From RGIG5681 sp034180345 (GTDB lineage: Bacteria; Bacillota_I; Bacilli_A; Erysipelotrichales; Erysipelotrichaceae), in NCBI GenBank assembly GCA_034180345.1, contig JAXFOQ010000024.1, forward strand, positions 1 to 27,526: a stretch of 27,526 bases of DNA. Reading direction: 5' to 3'. The first letter of the stretch is position 1. Every line of letters starts with the position of its first letter. Under the pieces are notes generated by a model. It was given only the letters and a program-made list of their open reading frames with translations, was not told the origin of the DNA and ran no database searches. This document shows positions 17,272 to 24,403 of the stretch, in pieces. The translations under genes were made by a program, and so were the position numbers.

Positions 17272-18325
17272 CATTATCACCTACTTTCGGAGTAATGGTC
17301 TTATCTTCAATCGAAATAACATCATCATTTTTATGATTATTAAAATCAATATCACTATCATATTTTTTACGATTATTAATCGGCACTTTAATCTCATTAT
17401 CAACCTTAATTAAGTTCTTATCACTCTTAAATAAACGCTTAAATAAACCGATTTGTTCAGGCACAATATCACGCTCAACAATAACTTCCGGTTCATCAAA
17501 TAAGACTATATCTTTACGCTTAGAATTATGTTTAATCTCAATTTCTTCATCTAAGATAATGCGTTTTAAATAATCCTTAAGTTGTTTTTCATCTACATGG
17601 ACAAGATTGCCATGTTCAGCAATACTAATCTCACTAGTTTCTTCAGAAACCACAAAGGTAACCGCATCAGAAACCTCCGAAATACCTAGGGCTGCACGAT
17701 GTCGTGCACCATATTTGCTAGGAAGTTCTACCGCTGTTGGTGGGAAATAGGCACTGGCACAGGCAATTTTATTACCCTGAATAATTACCGCTCCATCATG
17801 CAAGGGAGTTGTGGTCATAAAGATACTTGTCAAAAGCTCGGTATTAACTTCACTATTTAATTTAATACCCGTTCTGATATAATCTTCCATTGATTGAGCC
17901 TGCTCAATTGAAATAATGGCCCCAATTTGATTTTTACTCAATAAAGTAACCGCATCATATACCGCCTTAACAAGTTTTTCTTTTTCATTACTGAAAAGAA
18001 CATCAAATCTACTAAAAGCATTAGTTTTACCTAATTTTTCAAGAATACCTCTAAGCTCTGGCTGGAAGATAATAATAACAGCTAAAAATCCCCAGTTAAT
18101 AAATACATCTGCAAAATATGCCACTGTCGTTAATCCTAGTAACTTTGAAAGGGCATCAACAATCAAAATAACGATAATTCCTTTAAATATTTGTACCGTT
18201 CGAGAATTGTTCTTTATAATCTTAATAACATAAAATATCAAAAACCACATGATCCCAATATCAAATAACACTTTTGAAATTGTCCATACAGTTTGAATAA
18301 TCAAATTCACACTATAATCTTGCAT
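17261..18325 (-). CDS. cdaA: Membrane diadenylate cyclase CdaA (c-di-AMP synthase)
   Basis: This enzyme condenses two ATP into c-di-AMP, the second messenger controlling K+ and osmolyte uptake and cell-wall homeostasis. Three N-terminal membrane helices lie in residues about 12-88, followed by the DisA_N catalytic domain (about 100-260) with PLHDGAV (DGA 177-179) and GARHRAALG (RHR 208-210), the ATP-binding signatures. The protein has 354 residues against about 270 for well-known CdaA proteins. The extra 80 or so form a charged, Asp/Lys/Asn-rich, apparently disordered C-terminal tail. It is first gene of the six-gene operon, with an AAAGGAG SD ahead of ATG 18325 and an extended -10 promoter just upstream. 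Confidence 0.96.
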   Translation of the reverse strand: MQDYSVNLIIQTVWTISKVLFDIGIMWFLIFYVIKIIKNNSRTVQIFKGIIVILIVDALSKLLGLTTVAYFADVFINWGFLAVIIIFQPELRGILEKLGKTNAFSRFDVLFSNEKEKLVKAVYDAVTLLSKNQIGAIISIEQAQSMEDYIRTGIKLNSEVNTELLTSIFMTTTPLHDGAVIIQGNKIACASAYFPPTAVELPSKYGARHRAALGISEVSDAVTFVVSEETSEISIAEHGNLVHVDEKQLKDYLKRIILDEEIEIKHNSKRKDIVLFDEPEVIVERDIVPEQIGLFKRLFKSDKNLIKVDNEIKVPINNRKKYDSDIDFNNHKNDDVISIEDKTITPKVGDNDEK

Positions 18326-18348
18326 AATTCTCCTTTATTATCTTTAAA

Positions 18349-18357
18349 ATTATAACA
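18349..18357 (-). promoter_or_regulatory. Extended -10 promoter of the cdaA operon
   Basis: On the minus strand TGT-TATAAT (TATAAT at 18349-18354) gives an extended -10 element. Initiation near 18342 leaves a leader of about 17 bases that holds the SD. No good -35 is seen. Confidence 0.6.
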
Positions 18358-18370
18358 CACTCATTGTTTC

Positions 18371-18398
18371 TTGAAAAACATCCACTTTTTAATTTAAT
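18371..18398 (+). promoter_or_regulatory. Promoter of the TraB-family gene, leaderless layout
   Basis: TTGAAA (18371-18376), 16 bases, then TTTAAT (18393-18398), which places initiation within a base or two of ATG 18407. There is no SD between promoter and start. It lies back to back with the cdaA promoter. Confidence 0.5.
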
Positions 18399-18406
18399 AT
18401 ATAGTA

Positions 18407-19570
18407 ATGAATAATAAATATGAATATCTAGAAATCAATAATCAATCATTCTACCTGATTGGTACAGCACATATCTCTAAACTATCTGTTGATGATGTCA
18501 TCGATACTGTAAACGAAGTAAAACCTGATAGTATCTGTGTAGAACTGGATCATGAACGCTATCAGCGTTTAGAAAATCCTAAACAATATTCTGAACAAAA
18601 TATCATCAAAGTAATTAAAGACCGACGGGTTAATTTTTTACTGGTAAATTTAATCTTAGCCAGCTTCCAACGCCGTATGGCTAAAAAACTCGATAATCAA
18701 AGTGGTAATGAAATGATTACTGGTATTAAACTGGCCAAAGAATTAAATGCTGAGTTGGTACTTGCTGATCGCTCAGTATCACTGACCTTTTCAAGAATTT
18801 GGAATCAACTAAACTTTTTTTCTAAAACTAAGTTATTATTTTCCATTATTTCCAGTATTTTTGATAATCAGGAAATTAGTGAACAAGATCTTTCAAATCT
18901 TAAACAAGCCGATGCTTTAGAAAGTGCCATTAATGAAGTTGGCAAAGAATTTCCAATAATCAAAGAAGTCTTAATTGATGAACGCGATAAATTCTTAGCC
19001 TACAAAATAAAAAATGCCCAAGGAAAAAAGGTAGTTGCCATCCTTGGTGCTGCCCATATACCAGGAGTAATTAAATATTTACACCAAGACTATGAAATTG
19101 ATGATATAAACTGCAAAATCAACAAGGGCCCCCTCAATCAAATATTAAAATGGATTATTCCAATAAGTATAATTATTTTGATTATCGTCCTTTTTATCAA
19201 CGATCCTAAATTAGGAAGCCACCAAATTAAAAACTGGATTCTAATCAACGGTGGTCTTAGTGCCTTTGGCGTTCTAATCGCAAGAGGCCATCTTTTATCA
19301 ATCATCACCGCCTTTTTTGTCGCTCCAATCACCACCATCCATCCCTTACTGGCGGCTGGATGGTTTGCAGGCATTGTTGAAGCGATGGTTAGAAAACCCA
19401 AGGTCAGTGATTTTGAAAACCTAGCCAATGATACTGATAATTTCAAAGGTTTCTTTAAAAATAATGTAATCCGAATCCTTTTGGTTGTTATTATGGCTAA
19501 TGTCTTTGCCTCTATCGGTACCTTTATCAGTGGCTTTGATTTAGTTAAAAACTTTCTTAATCTCTTTTAA
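18407..19570 (+). CDS. TraB/PrgY family membrane protein
   Basis: This 387-residue protein has an N-terminal Tiki/TraB-type domain with the conserved motifs: GTAHIS near residue 18-23, VELDHERYQRL around 44-54, an ERD motif around 190 and VAILGAAHIPG around 206-216. The C-terminal third holds four or so membrane helices (from about residue 246 on), including the conserved TTIHPLLAAGWFAG segment. Family members include enterococcal PrgY, which limits self-induction by peptide pheromone, and proteins proposed to act as metal-dependent peptidases. The role here is unknown. No SD is seen, and the -10 box sits so close that a leaderless transcript is likely. Its last 14 bases overlap the end of convergent alr. 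Confidence 0.88.
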   Translation: MNNKYEYLEINNQSFYLIGTAHISKLSVDDVIDTVNEVKPDSICVELDHERYQRLENPKQYSEQNIIKVIKDRRVNFLLVNLILASFQRRMAKKLDNQSGNEMITGIKLAKELNAELVLADRSVSLTFSRIWNQLNFFSKTKLLFSIISSIFDNQEISEQDLSNLKQADALESAINEVGKEFPIIKEVLIDERDKFLAYKIKNAQGKKVVAILGAAHIPGVIKYLHQDYEIDDINCKINKGPLNQILKWIIPISIIILIIVLFINDPKLGSHQIKNWILINGGLSAFGVLIARGHLLSIITAFFVAPITTIHPLLAAGWFAGIVEAMVRKPKVSDFENLANDTDNFKGFFKNNVIRILLVVIMANVFASIGTFISGFDLVKNFLNLF

Positions 19571-20648
19571 ATCTCGGGGTTATCTCCTTAATCAAAACAC
19601 CCTCATCATAATATAATCTGGTAATACGATCACTTAGTGTTGTGAGAAATTCGTAAATAATCATTCGACACCTATCAGCCCACAGATATGCACTGATATG
19701 TTCGCCGAAAATTTCAAATTCTTGCAACATTTTTGTTTGGTCATTTGCCCTTACCATTAACTGATCCATACAAATATTACCGACAATATCAAAATAAGCA
19801 CCCTCACTATAAAATTGACCCTTGCAATTATTTCTTAAAAAACCATCGGCATAACCAATCGGCATAGTAGCGATAAATTCCGCATTTTCAGCATGGTATT
19901 TTTGACCATAGCCAATACCACTACCCTGATCAACCTGTTTAATATTAATGACCTTAGTATATAGTGAAGCAATCGGCTTTAAATCACTTTCAAAACCACT
20001 ATATCCAAAACAACCAAGTCCCGATCTAATCGCATTGGTAAAGTCCTCATCAAAATTAATGATGGCATCGGTATTGGCGGCATGGATATACTTAAAATTA
20101 TAATCCAATCCTTCAACAATACTTTTAAATTTATTAAATTGTTGAATGGTATATTTTTCATCTTCTTCATCAGACTTGGCAAAATGTGTCATAATACCTT
20201 CAACTTTAGCTTCACTTTTAAGTAATATGTCTAATGCCTTTTTAGCTTCTTGAAGATTTCTTAGACCAATTCTTCCCATACCACTATCAATCTTTAAATG
20301 TATTCTAATATTTTTAAAATTATGCTCCATCACATAATCTAAACTTACCGTTAAAATAATTAAATTATTATTTCTAACAAGATTAAAATCATGACTATCA
20401 ACATAACCAAGAATTAAAATATCCATATTAATATTATTACTTCTAAGGTGGATGGCCTCATCTAAACTGCTGACGGCAATTAATTTGATGCCTATGCTTT
20501 GAAGTTTTAAGGCAACCTCAACATCACCCATTCCATAAGCATTAGCCTTAATTACAGGGATTAATTCCTTATTAGCTTTAGCGCTTAAATATCTGCAATT
20601 ATCTTCTAATAATGACAAATCAATTTTCATATAAGTAGGACGATACAT
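19557..20648 (-). CDS. alr: Alanine racemase (PLP-dependent)
   Basis: This enzyme makes D-alanine for peptidoglycan and so feeds the Ddl encoded 9 kb away. The PLP lysine is Lys34 in VIKANAYGMG, where Met replaces the usual His of KANAYGHG. Other landmarks are KIDSGMGRIGL, HAANTDA, RSGLGCFGYSG, IGYGQKY with the likely catalytic Tyr, PIGYADGF and GNICMDQLMV. The open frame reaches ATG 20666, but the family N-terminus RPTYMKIDL and a GAAGG SD 7 bases ahead favour ATG 20648 (363 residues). The upstream ATG also has an AAGG spaced for use, so both starts could be used. It converges on, and overlaps by 14 bases, the TraB-family gene. Confidence 0.93.
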   Translation of the reverse strand: MYRPTYMKIDLSLLEDNCRYLSAKANKELIPVIKANAYGMGDVEVALKLQSIGIKLIAVSSLDEAIHLRSNNINMDILILGYVDSHDFNLVRNNNLIILTVSLDYVMEHNFKNIRIHLKIDSGMGRIGLRNLQEAKKALDILLKSEAKVEGIMTHFAKSDEEDEKYTIQQFNKFKSIVEGLDYNFKYIHAANTDAIINFDEDFTNAIRSGLGCFGYSGFESDLKPIASLYTKVINIKQVDQGSGIGYGQKYHAENAEFIATMPIGYADGFLRNNCKGQFYSEGAYFDIVGNICMDQLMVRANDQTKMLQEFEIFGEHISAYLWADRCRMIIYEFLTTLSDRITRLYYDEGVLIKEITPRFKRD

Positions 20649-20678
20649 TAAATTACCTTCTTTCATTTATTACCTTGT

Positions 20679-20684
20679 ATTATA
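20679..20684 (-). promoter_or_regulatory. -10 box of alr
   Basis: A perfect TATAAT on the minus strand in the 55-base gap after ung predicts initiation near 20672. No good -35 was found. No terminator separates ung from alr, so read-through is also possible. Confidence 0.5.
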
Positions 20685-20703
20685 ACTCTAATTAATCATT
20701 TTA

Positions 20704-21444
20704 TTAAACATTACCGAGCCAATCAATAATATCCATCGTATCCAAAAAACAATCACACTTTAAAAAATCATCAGCATATTTCTCAGCGCACATCATCGGA
20801 TGCCTTGAAGTATAGACTTTGCCCTTTAATAATCCTTGGTATGCCATTGCACTTTTACCCCAAAGAAAATAGATAATTACATGATCTCGGTCAATATATT
20901 GTAAAAGTCGTAGAGTAAATTCATGCCATAATTTTTCATGAGCTAATGGTTGATTAATTAAGGTTGTAAGTGATGAATTAAGCATCAAAACCCCCTGCCT
21001 TTCCAAGCTATCAAACCAAGCCTTAGGATAATTAATATTAAATCGACCACAGTCAATTTCAGCCTGTATTTCACTAAATTTTAAGATTTTATCATAGTCG
21101 GTAATACCGTGATAATTCTTATGAATTAATCTAATGATATTTTTAAGTGAAACTTGTTTAAACTTCATTCTAAAATCAGTAACATCAGCTGGCTCATAAG
21201 CCCTTCCTGTTGCCACCTTCCTACCGTTAACAACACTAAAATATGGGTCTTGTCCCATAATAACAACCTTAATTTTACTTAGATCATTACTTAGAAAACG
21301 CAAAACATTTTCAGCATCTGGAGTATAATCACTATCTTTAATTGTTTCATAGATTTGATTAAGCAAATTGATATTTTCATCATTTAAAAAGTCTTCAAAA
21401 CTACTATGAACATCATTTACCCAAGAAATATAATTATTATTCAT
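20704..21444 (-). CDS. ung: Uracil-DNA glycosylase, family 1-like, atypical motifs
   Basis: This enzyme removes uracil from DNA in base-excision repair. The water-activating motif is GQDPY (64-68, Asp66), followed by Phe where family 1 normally has His. The substrate-loop Asn is in VLMLNSSLT (Asn156), and the minor-groove His215 sits in RHPMMCAEK, replacing the usual HPSPLS leucine loop. The segment GRAYEPADV follows GQDPY instead of the common GLAFSV. At 246 residues, size is normal. I take it as a divergent family 1 enzyme; altered substrate range is possible. No SD precedes ATG 21444, and the shared palindromic -10 predicts a leaderless transcript. Confidence 0.82.
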   Translation of the reverse strand: MNNNYISWVNDVHSSFEDFLNDENINLLNQIYETIKDSDYTPDAENVLRFLSNDLSKIKVVIMGQDPYFSVVNGRKVATGRAYEPADVTDFRMKFKQVSLKNIIRLIHKNYHGITDYDKILKFSEIQAEIDCGRFNINYPKAWFDSLERQGVLMLNSSLTTLINQPLAHEKLWHEFTLRLLQYIDRDHVIIYFLWGKSAMAYQGLLKGKVYTSRHPMMCAEKYADDFLKCDCFLDTMDIIDWLGNV

Positions 21445-21450
21445 ATAAAT

Positions 21451-21460
21451 ATTATATAAT
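21451..21460. promoter_or_regulatory. Symmetric bidirectional -10 element for ung and the 146-residue ORF
   Basis: The 10-base perfect palindrome ATTATATAAT contains TATAAT on both strands (plus 21455-21460, minus 21451-21456). Each -10 ends exactly 7 bases before an ATG (21467 plus, 21444 minus). No clear -35, extended -10 or SD is present on either side. Confidence 0.6.
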
Positions 21461-21466
21461 TATTTT

Positions 21467-21907
21467 ATGTTAAGAAACGATATGAATTTAAAAACCATGT
21501 TGGAATTTGAGCCCGATGATGAATTAATGGCCATACTACCACTTAATGTCATTGTCTATATTAAAATAATTCTAATCAACGAAGATAAAACCAAGACCTA
21601 TAATGATCTGCGATTATTATTTAATCCTAGTGTCGCTAGAGAATTAAACGAATACATCATTGATCTCAATAAAATAAAATTCTATGACTTTGATGCCCCT
21701 GATAAATTTATCACCATTATGGAATTAAATGCTAAAGTTAATTATCAATTAATCCATGATTGTTTTGAAGAAATATTAAATAAATATCAATTTACTGGTG
21801 ATATTGTCATTAATTTTTATACTCACAACAATAACAATCAATGCCTGTCATTATATAACGGTCTATTGACAACTAAGCCCTTAAAAACAAAAACTCAAGA
21901 ACGATAA
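21467..21907 (+). CDS. Unknown protein, 146 residues
   Basis: I do not recognise a family. The predicted protein is soluble, with no signal peptide or convincing membrane helix. It has an acidic N-terminal part (LEFEPDDELM), a hydrophobic beta-like strand NVIVYIKIILI (about 27-37), alternating helical and strand-like segments, and a basic Lys/Thr tail. Start is ATG 21467; a second in-frame ATG (21482, MNLKTM) lacks an SD as well. The shared divergent -10 with ung and its own terminator make it a real transcription unit by layout. Its stop codon lies inside the terminator loop. Codon use is AT-rich like its neighbours. A link to ung in DNA repair is only suggested by the shared promoter. Confidence 0.65.
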   Translation: MLRNDMNLKTMLEFEPDDELMAILPLNVIVYIKIILINEDKTKTYNDLRLLFNPSVARELNEYIIDLNKIKFYDFDAPDKFITIMELNAKVNYQLIHDCFEEILNKYQFTGDIVINFYTHNNNNQCLSLYNGLLTTKPLKTKTQER

Positions 21908-21921
21908 ATCTTGAGTTTTTT
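21889..21921. terminator. Bidirectional terminator between the 146-residue ORF and the FAD dehydrogenase
   Basis: A 12-bp inverted repeat (AAAAACTCAAGA with TCTTGAGTTTTT, loop 21901-21908) carries A-run and T-run flanks, so it works for both convergent genes. The plus-strand stop codon TAA (21905-21907) lies within the loop. Confidence 0.88.
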
Positions 21922-21938
21922 ATTATTGCCATAGTCTT

Positions 21939-23270
21939 TTAAAGTTGTTTACTTAAATATCGTGCAACATAAACACCACTGGCAGAAGCATGACTTAGCG
22001 AATGAGTAACACCAGAACAATCACCAATACAATATAGGCCCTTACAGGTAGTTTCAAGATTTTGGTCAACATCAACTTCCATATTATAAAATTTAACTTC
22101 AATACCATAAAGTAAGGTATCATCATTGGCAGTACCAGGCGCAATCTTATCAAGGGCATAGATCATCTCAATAATATCATCAAGCAAGCGCTTAGGAAGT
22201 ACCAATGATAAATCACCAGGGGTAGCTTCTAAAGTCGGTTGTAAGAAACCTTTTTCAATGCGGGATTTAGTTGAACGACGACCATGAATTAAATCACCAA
22301 AGCGTTGCACAAGAACTCCTCCACCAAGCATATTACTCAACCTTGCAATGCTTTCTCCATATTCATTACTATTTTCAAAGGGCTCAGTAAATTGCTTAGA
22401 AACCAGCAGGGCGAAATTGGTATTGTTTGAAAGCATATCCTTATCCTCAAAACTATGACCATTGGCAGTCAAAAGACCTTCGGTATCTTCAACCACTACA
22501 AAGCCTTTGGGATTCATACAGAAAGTTCTAACATTATCACCATAGGTCTTTGTCTGATAGACAAGCTTTGACTCATATAAAGAATCAGTTAAATGTTTAA
22601 AAATTTCATATGGAAGCTCAACCCTAACACCAAGATCAACTTTATTACTCTTAGTCTTGATATTTAAATTTTTACAGATGCTTTCCATCCACTTGGAACC
22701 ACTTCTACCAGTACTGATAATAACCTTAGCACCCTGATATGCATTACCATTTTCATCAATTAATTCAAAGTAATCATCAATTTGCTTAACTTCTTTAATA
22801 CTACAATTAAAATGATAGTCAACACGGTCTTTTAATTGTTGGTATAAATTAGCTAAAACAACTTGATTTTTATCCGTTCCCAGATGTCTGACCTTGGCAC
22901 TCAACAGGTGCAAATCATTTTTAAGACATAGTGTTTTAAGTTCAGTGTCAATATTAGAAAATAATTTAGCCTCAGCCCCACCATTATCGCAATTAATCTT
23001 ATCAACATATTCCATTAAAGCTATTGCTTCCCCTTTACCGATATGCTCATAAAGACTGCCACCAAATTCATTGGTGATATTATATTTACCATCACTAAAG
23101 GCACCAGCACCACCAAAACCATACATGATTGAGTGTTTACCACTACAACGAGTAGCAAGATCTGGACCCTTTTCAAATACCCCTATTTTAAGATTAGGAA
23201 CAAGCTTACATAGTTCATATGCCGAATATATACCTCCTGGACCCGAACCAATAATCATTACATCATACAT
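21939..23270 (-). CDS. FAD-dependent dehydrogenase (COG2509-like)
   Basis: This 443-residue flavoprotein has the N-terminal dinucleotide-binding motif GSGPGG (8-13) and an acidic end of the second strand (FEKGP, about 32-36). The conserved GGAGAFSDGKYN segment comes next (about 53-64), then ISTGRSGSKW near 185-194. The C-terminal FAD motif is GLYCIGDCSGVTHSLSHASASG. This matches the uncharacterised NAD(P)/FAD-dependent oxidoreductase family of Firmicutes; electron donor and substrate are unknown. GGGAGG precedes ATG 23270. It is third and last gene of the operon behind the riboswitch-controlled ATPase (15-base gap to the previous gene), followed by a bidirectional terminator. Confidence 0.88.
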   Translation of the reverse strand: MYDVMIIGSGPGGIYSAYELCKLVPNLKIGVFEKGPDLATRCSGKHSIMYGFGGAGAFSDGKYNITNEFGGSLYEHIGKGEAIALMEYVDKINCDNGGAEAKLFSNIDTELKTLCLKNDLHLLSAKVRHLGTDKNQVVLANLYQQLKDRVDYHFNCSIKEVKQIDDYFELIDENGNAYQGAKVIISTGRSGSKWMESICKNLNIKTKSNKVDLGVRVELPYEIFKHLTDSLYESKLVYQTKTYGDNVRTFCMNPKGFVVVEDTEGLLTANGHSFEDKDMLSNNTNFALLVSKQFTEPFENSNEYGESIARLSNMLGGGVLVQRFGDLIHGRRSTKSRIEKGFLQPTLEATPGDLSLVLPKRLLDDIIEMIYALDKIAPGTANDDTLLYGIEVKFYNMEVDVDQNLETTCKGLYCIGDCSGVTHSLSHASASGVYVARYLSKQL

Positions 23271-23285
23271 TTTAATACCTCCCTC

Positions 23286-24401
23286 TTATTTCATCTGTTT
23301 AAATATATCATTTAATGTATTTTTAATGTTCAAAGTAGCTGTATCTTTAATACTTTCAAAAGATAGCCTTAAAACCATATCAATAATCTTCTTAGTCCGA
23401 TCATCCTGAACTTTTAATAATTCAAATAATTCATGATGATTTTTTATCAATCCCATAATAACATCATCAGCCCAATAAGCCTTAGAAACATTTACAATTT
23501 CAAACATCGTGTCAATAAAATGCCTACGATCTTCGAAGGATACCTTACCCATTAAATTATCAATCGCTTGAGCTGTAAATTTAGAAACGGAATCATTATC
23601 ACTAACCCTAACAAAATGATTATCATCAACATACCAAAGATAGGGATCATGTTGAAAAAGATAAAAACCTTTGGCTTCAATGTAAATATTATGATGGTTA
23701 TTCTCCATCAATAGCCCAATCACACTGGATACTGGGGCAAAGCTACTGATATTTAACTTACTATCCTCAAAATAACGATAGGTTATTTCATTAAAGCCAG
23801 GAGCATCAAAACTATAGATTCGCTCAATTCTTTTTCTATTTTTAAGTGATAACTTCAAAGTGGCATACTGAGCTAAATTGCCACCCTTGGAATGTCCAAC
23901 CACAATAATCTTTTTATTAAAATTTTTAATAACCCTATTCAAATAGGTTAAGGCTAATTTTTGACTTGGAACAATATTTTCAAAACTCATATTAAAATCT
24001 TCTTTCCAGCCAATTACCGAACCATCAGTTCCACGATACGAAACTACTATATACTTGCCAATGTCAATACATAGGGCAGCAAATTGTTTTTCTTCCTTGA
24101 CATCAAAAGAGCTTTCATAATATAAGCATTTAGCATCCTTATAACGATGACAATCTGCCATCACCTTTACAAAATTATAGTCATTAAAAGCTCTGACATA
24201 ATCACGATTACCTATATTTTTAAGAAAACGCTTAGCGATGGTATGTAAGTCTAAACCATTTAGCTGATCATTATCAGTAAAAACATTCTCAAAATACGCA
24301 TAAGTTAAATTCGCAAAACAAAGACCATCAACCTCATTAAAAGGATAGGCATCAAAAAATTTATAGTCGTAATCTTTTAAATATTCAATAATACCACTCA
24401 T
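23286..24401 (-). CDS. Lipase-fold protein, DUF2974 (Mbeg1)-like
   Basis: This 371-residue protein has an alpha/beta hydrolase core of the lipase class 3 kind: SYRGTDGS (121-128), nucleophile elbow VGHSKGGN (168-175, Ser171) and SFDAPGF with candidate acid Asp199. The catalytic His is less clear; DDNHF is one candidate. No signal peptide or membrane helix is visible, so it seems cytoplasmic. The resemblance is to the DUF2974 or Mbeg1-like family common in gut Firmicutes, whose substrate is unknown to me. It starts 2 bases after the ATPase stop with no SD, so translation should be coupled to the ATPase, placing it under the same riboswitch. Confidence 0.82.
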   Translation of the reverse strand: MSGIIEYLKDYDYKFFDAYPFNEVDGLCFANLTYAYFENVFTDNDQLNGLDLHTIAKRFLKNIGNRDYVRAFNDYNFVKVMADCHRYKDAKCLYYESSFDVKEEKQFAALCIDIGKYIVVSYRGTDGSVIGWKEDFNMSFENIVPSQKLALTYLNRVIKNFNKKIIVVGHSKGGNLAQYATLKLSLKNRKRIERIYSFDAPGFNEITYRYFEDSKLNISSFAPVSSVIGLLMENNHHNIYIEAKGFYLFQHDPYLWYVDDNHFVRVSDNDSVSKFTAQAIDNLMGKVSFEDRRHFIDTMFEIVNVSKAYWADDVIMGLIKNHHELFELLKVQDDRTKKIIDMVLRLSFESIKDTATLNIKNTLNDIFKQMK

Positions 24402-24403
24402 AA

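Noticed and set aside
18326..18406. c-di-AMP (ydaO-type) riboswitch ahead of cdaA or the TraB-family gene
   Set aside because: The gap is 81 bases and taken up by two promoters; far too short for that aptamer.
21444..21907. Toxin-antitoxin pair at the ung/146-residue ORF locus
   Set aside because: The genes are divergent, one is a repair glycosylase, and the other shows no toxin or antitoxin motif.
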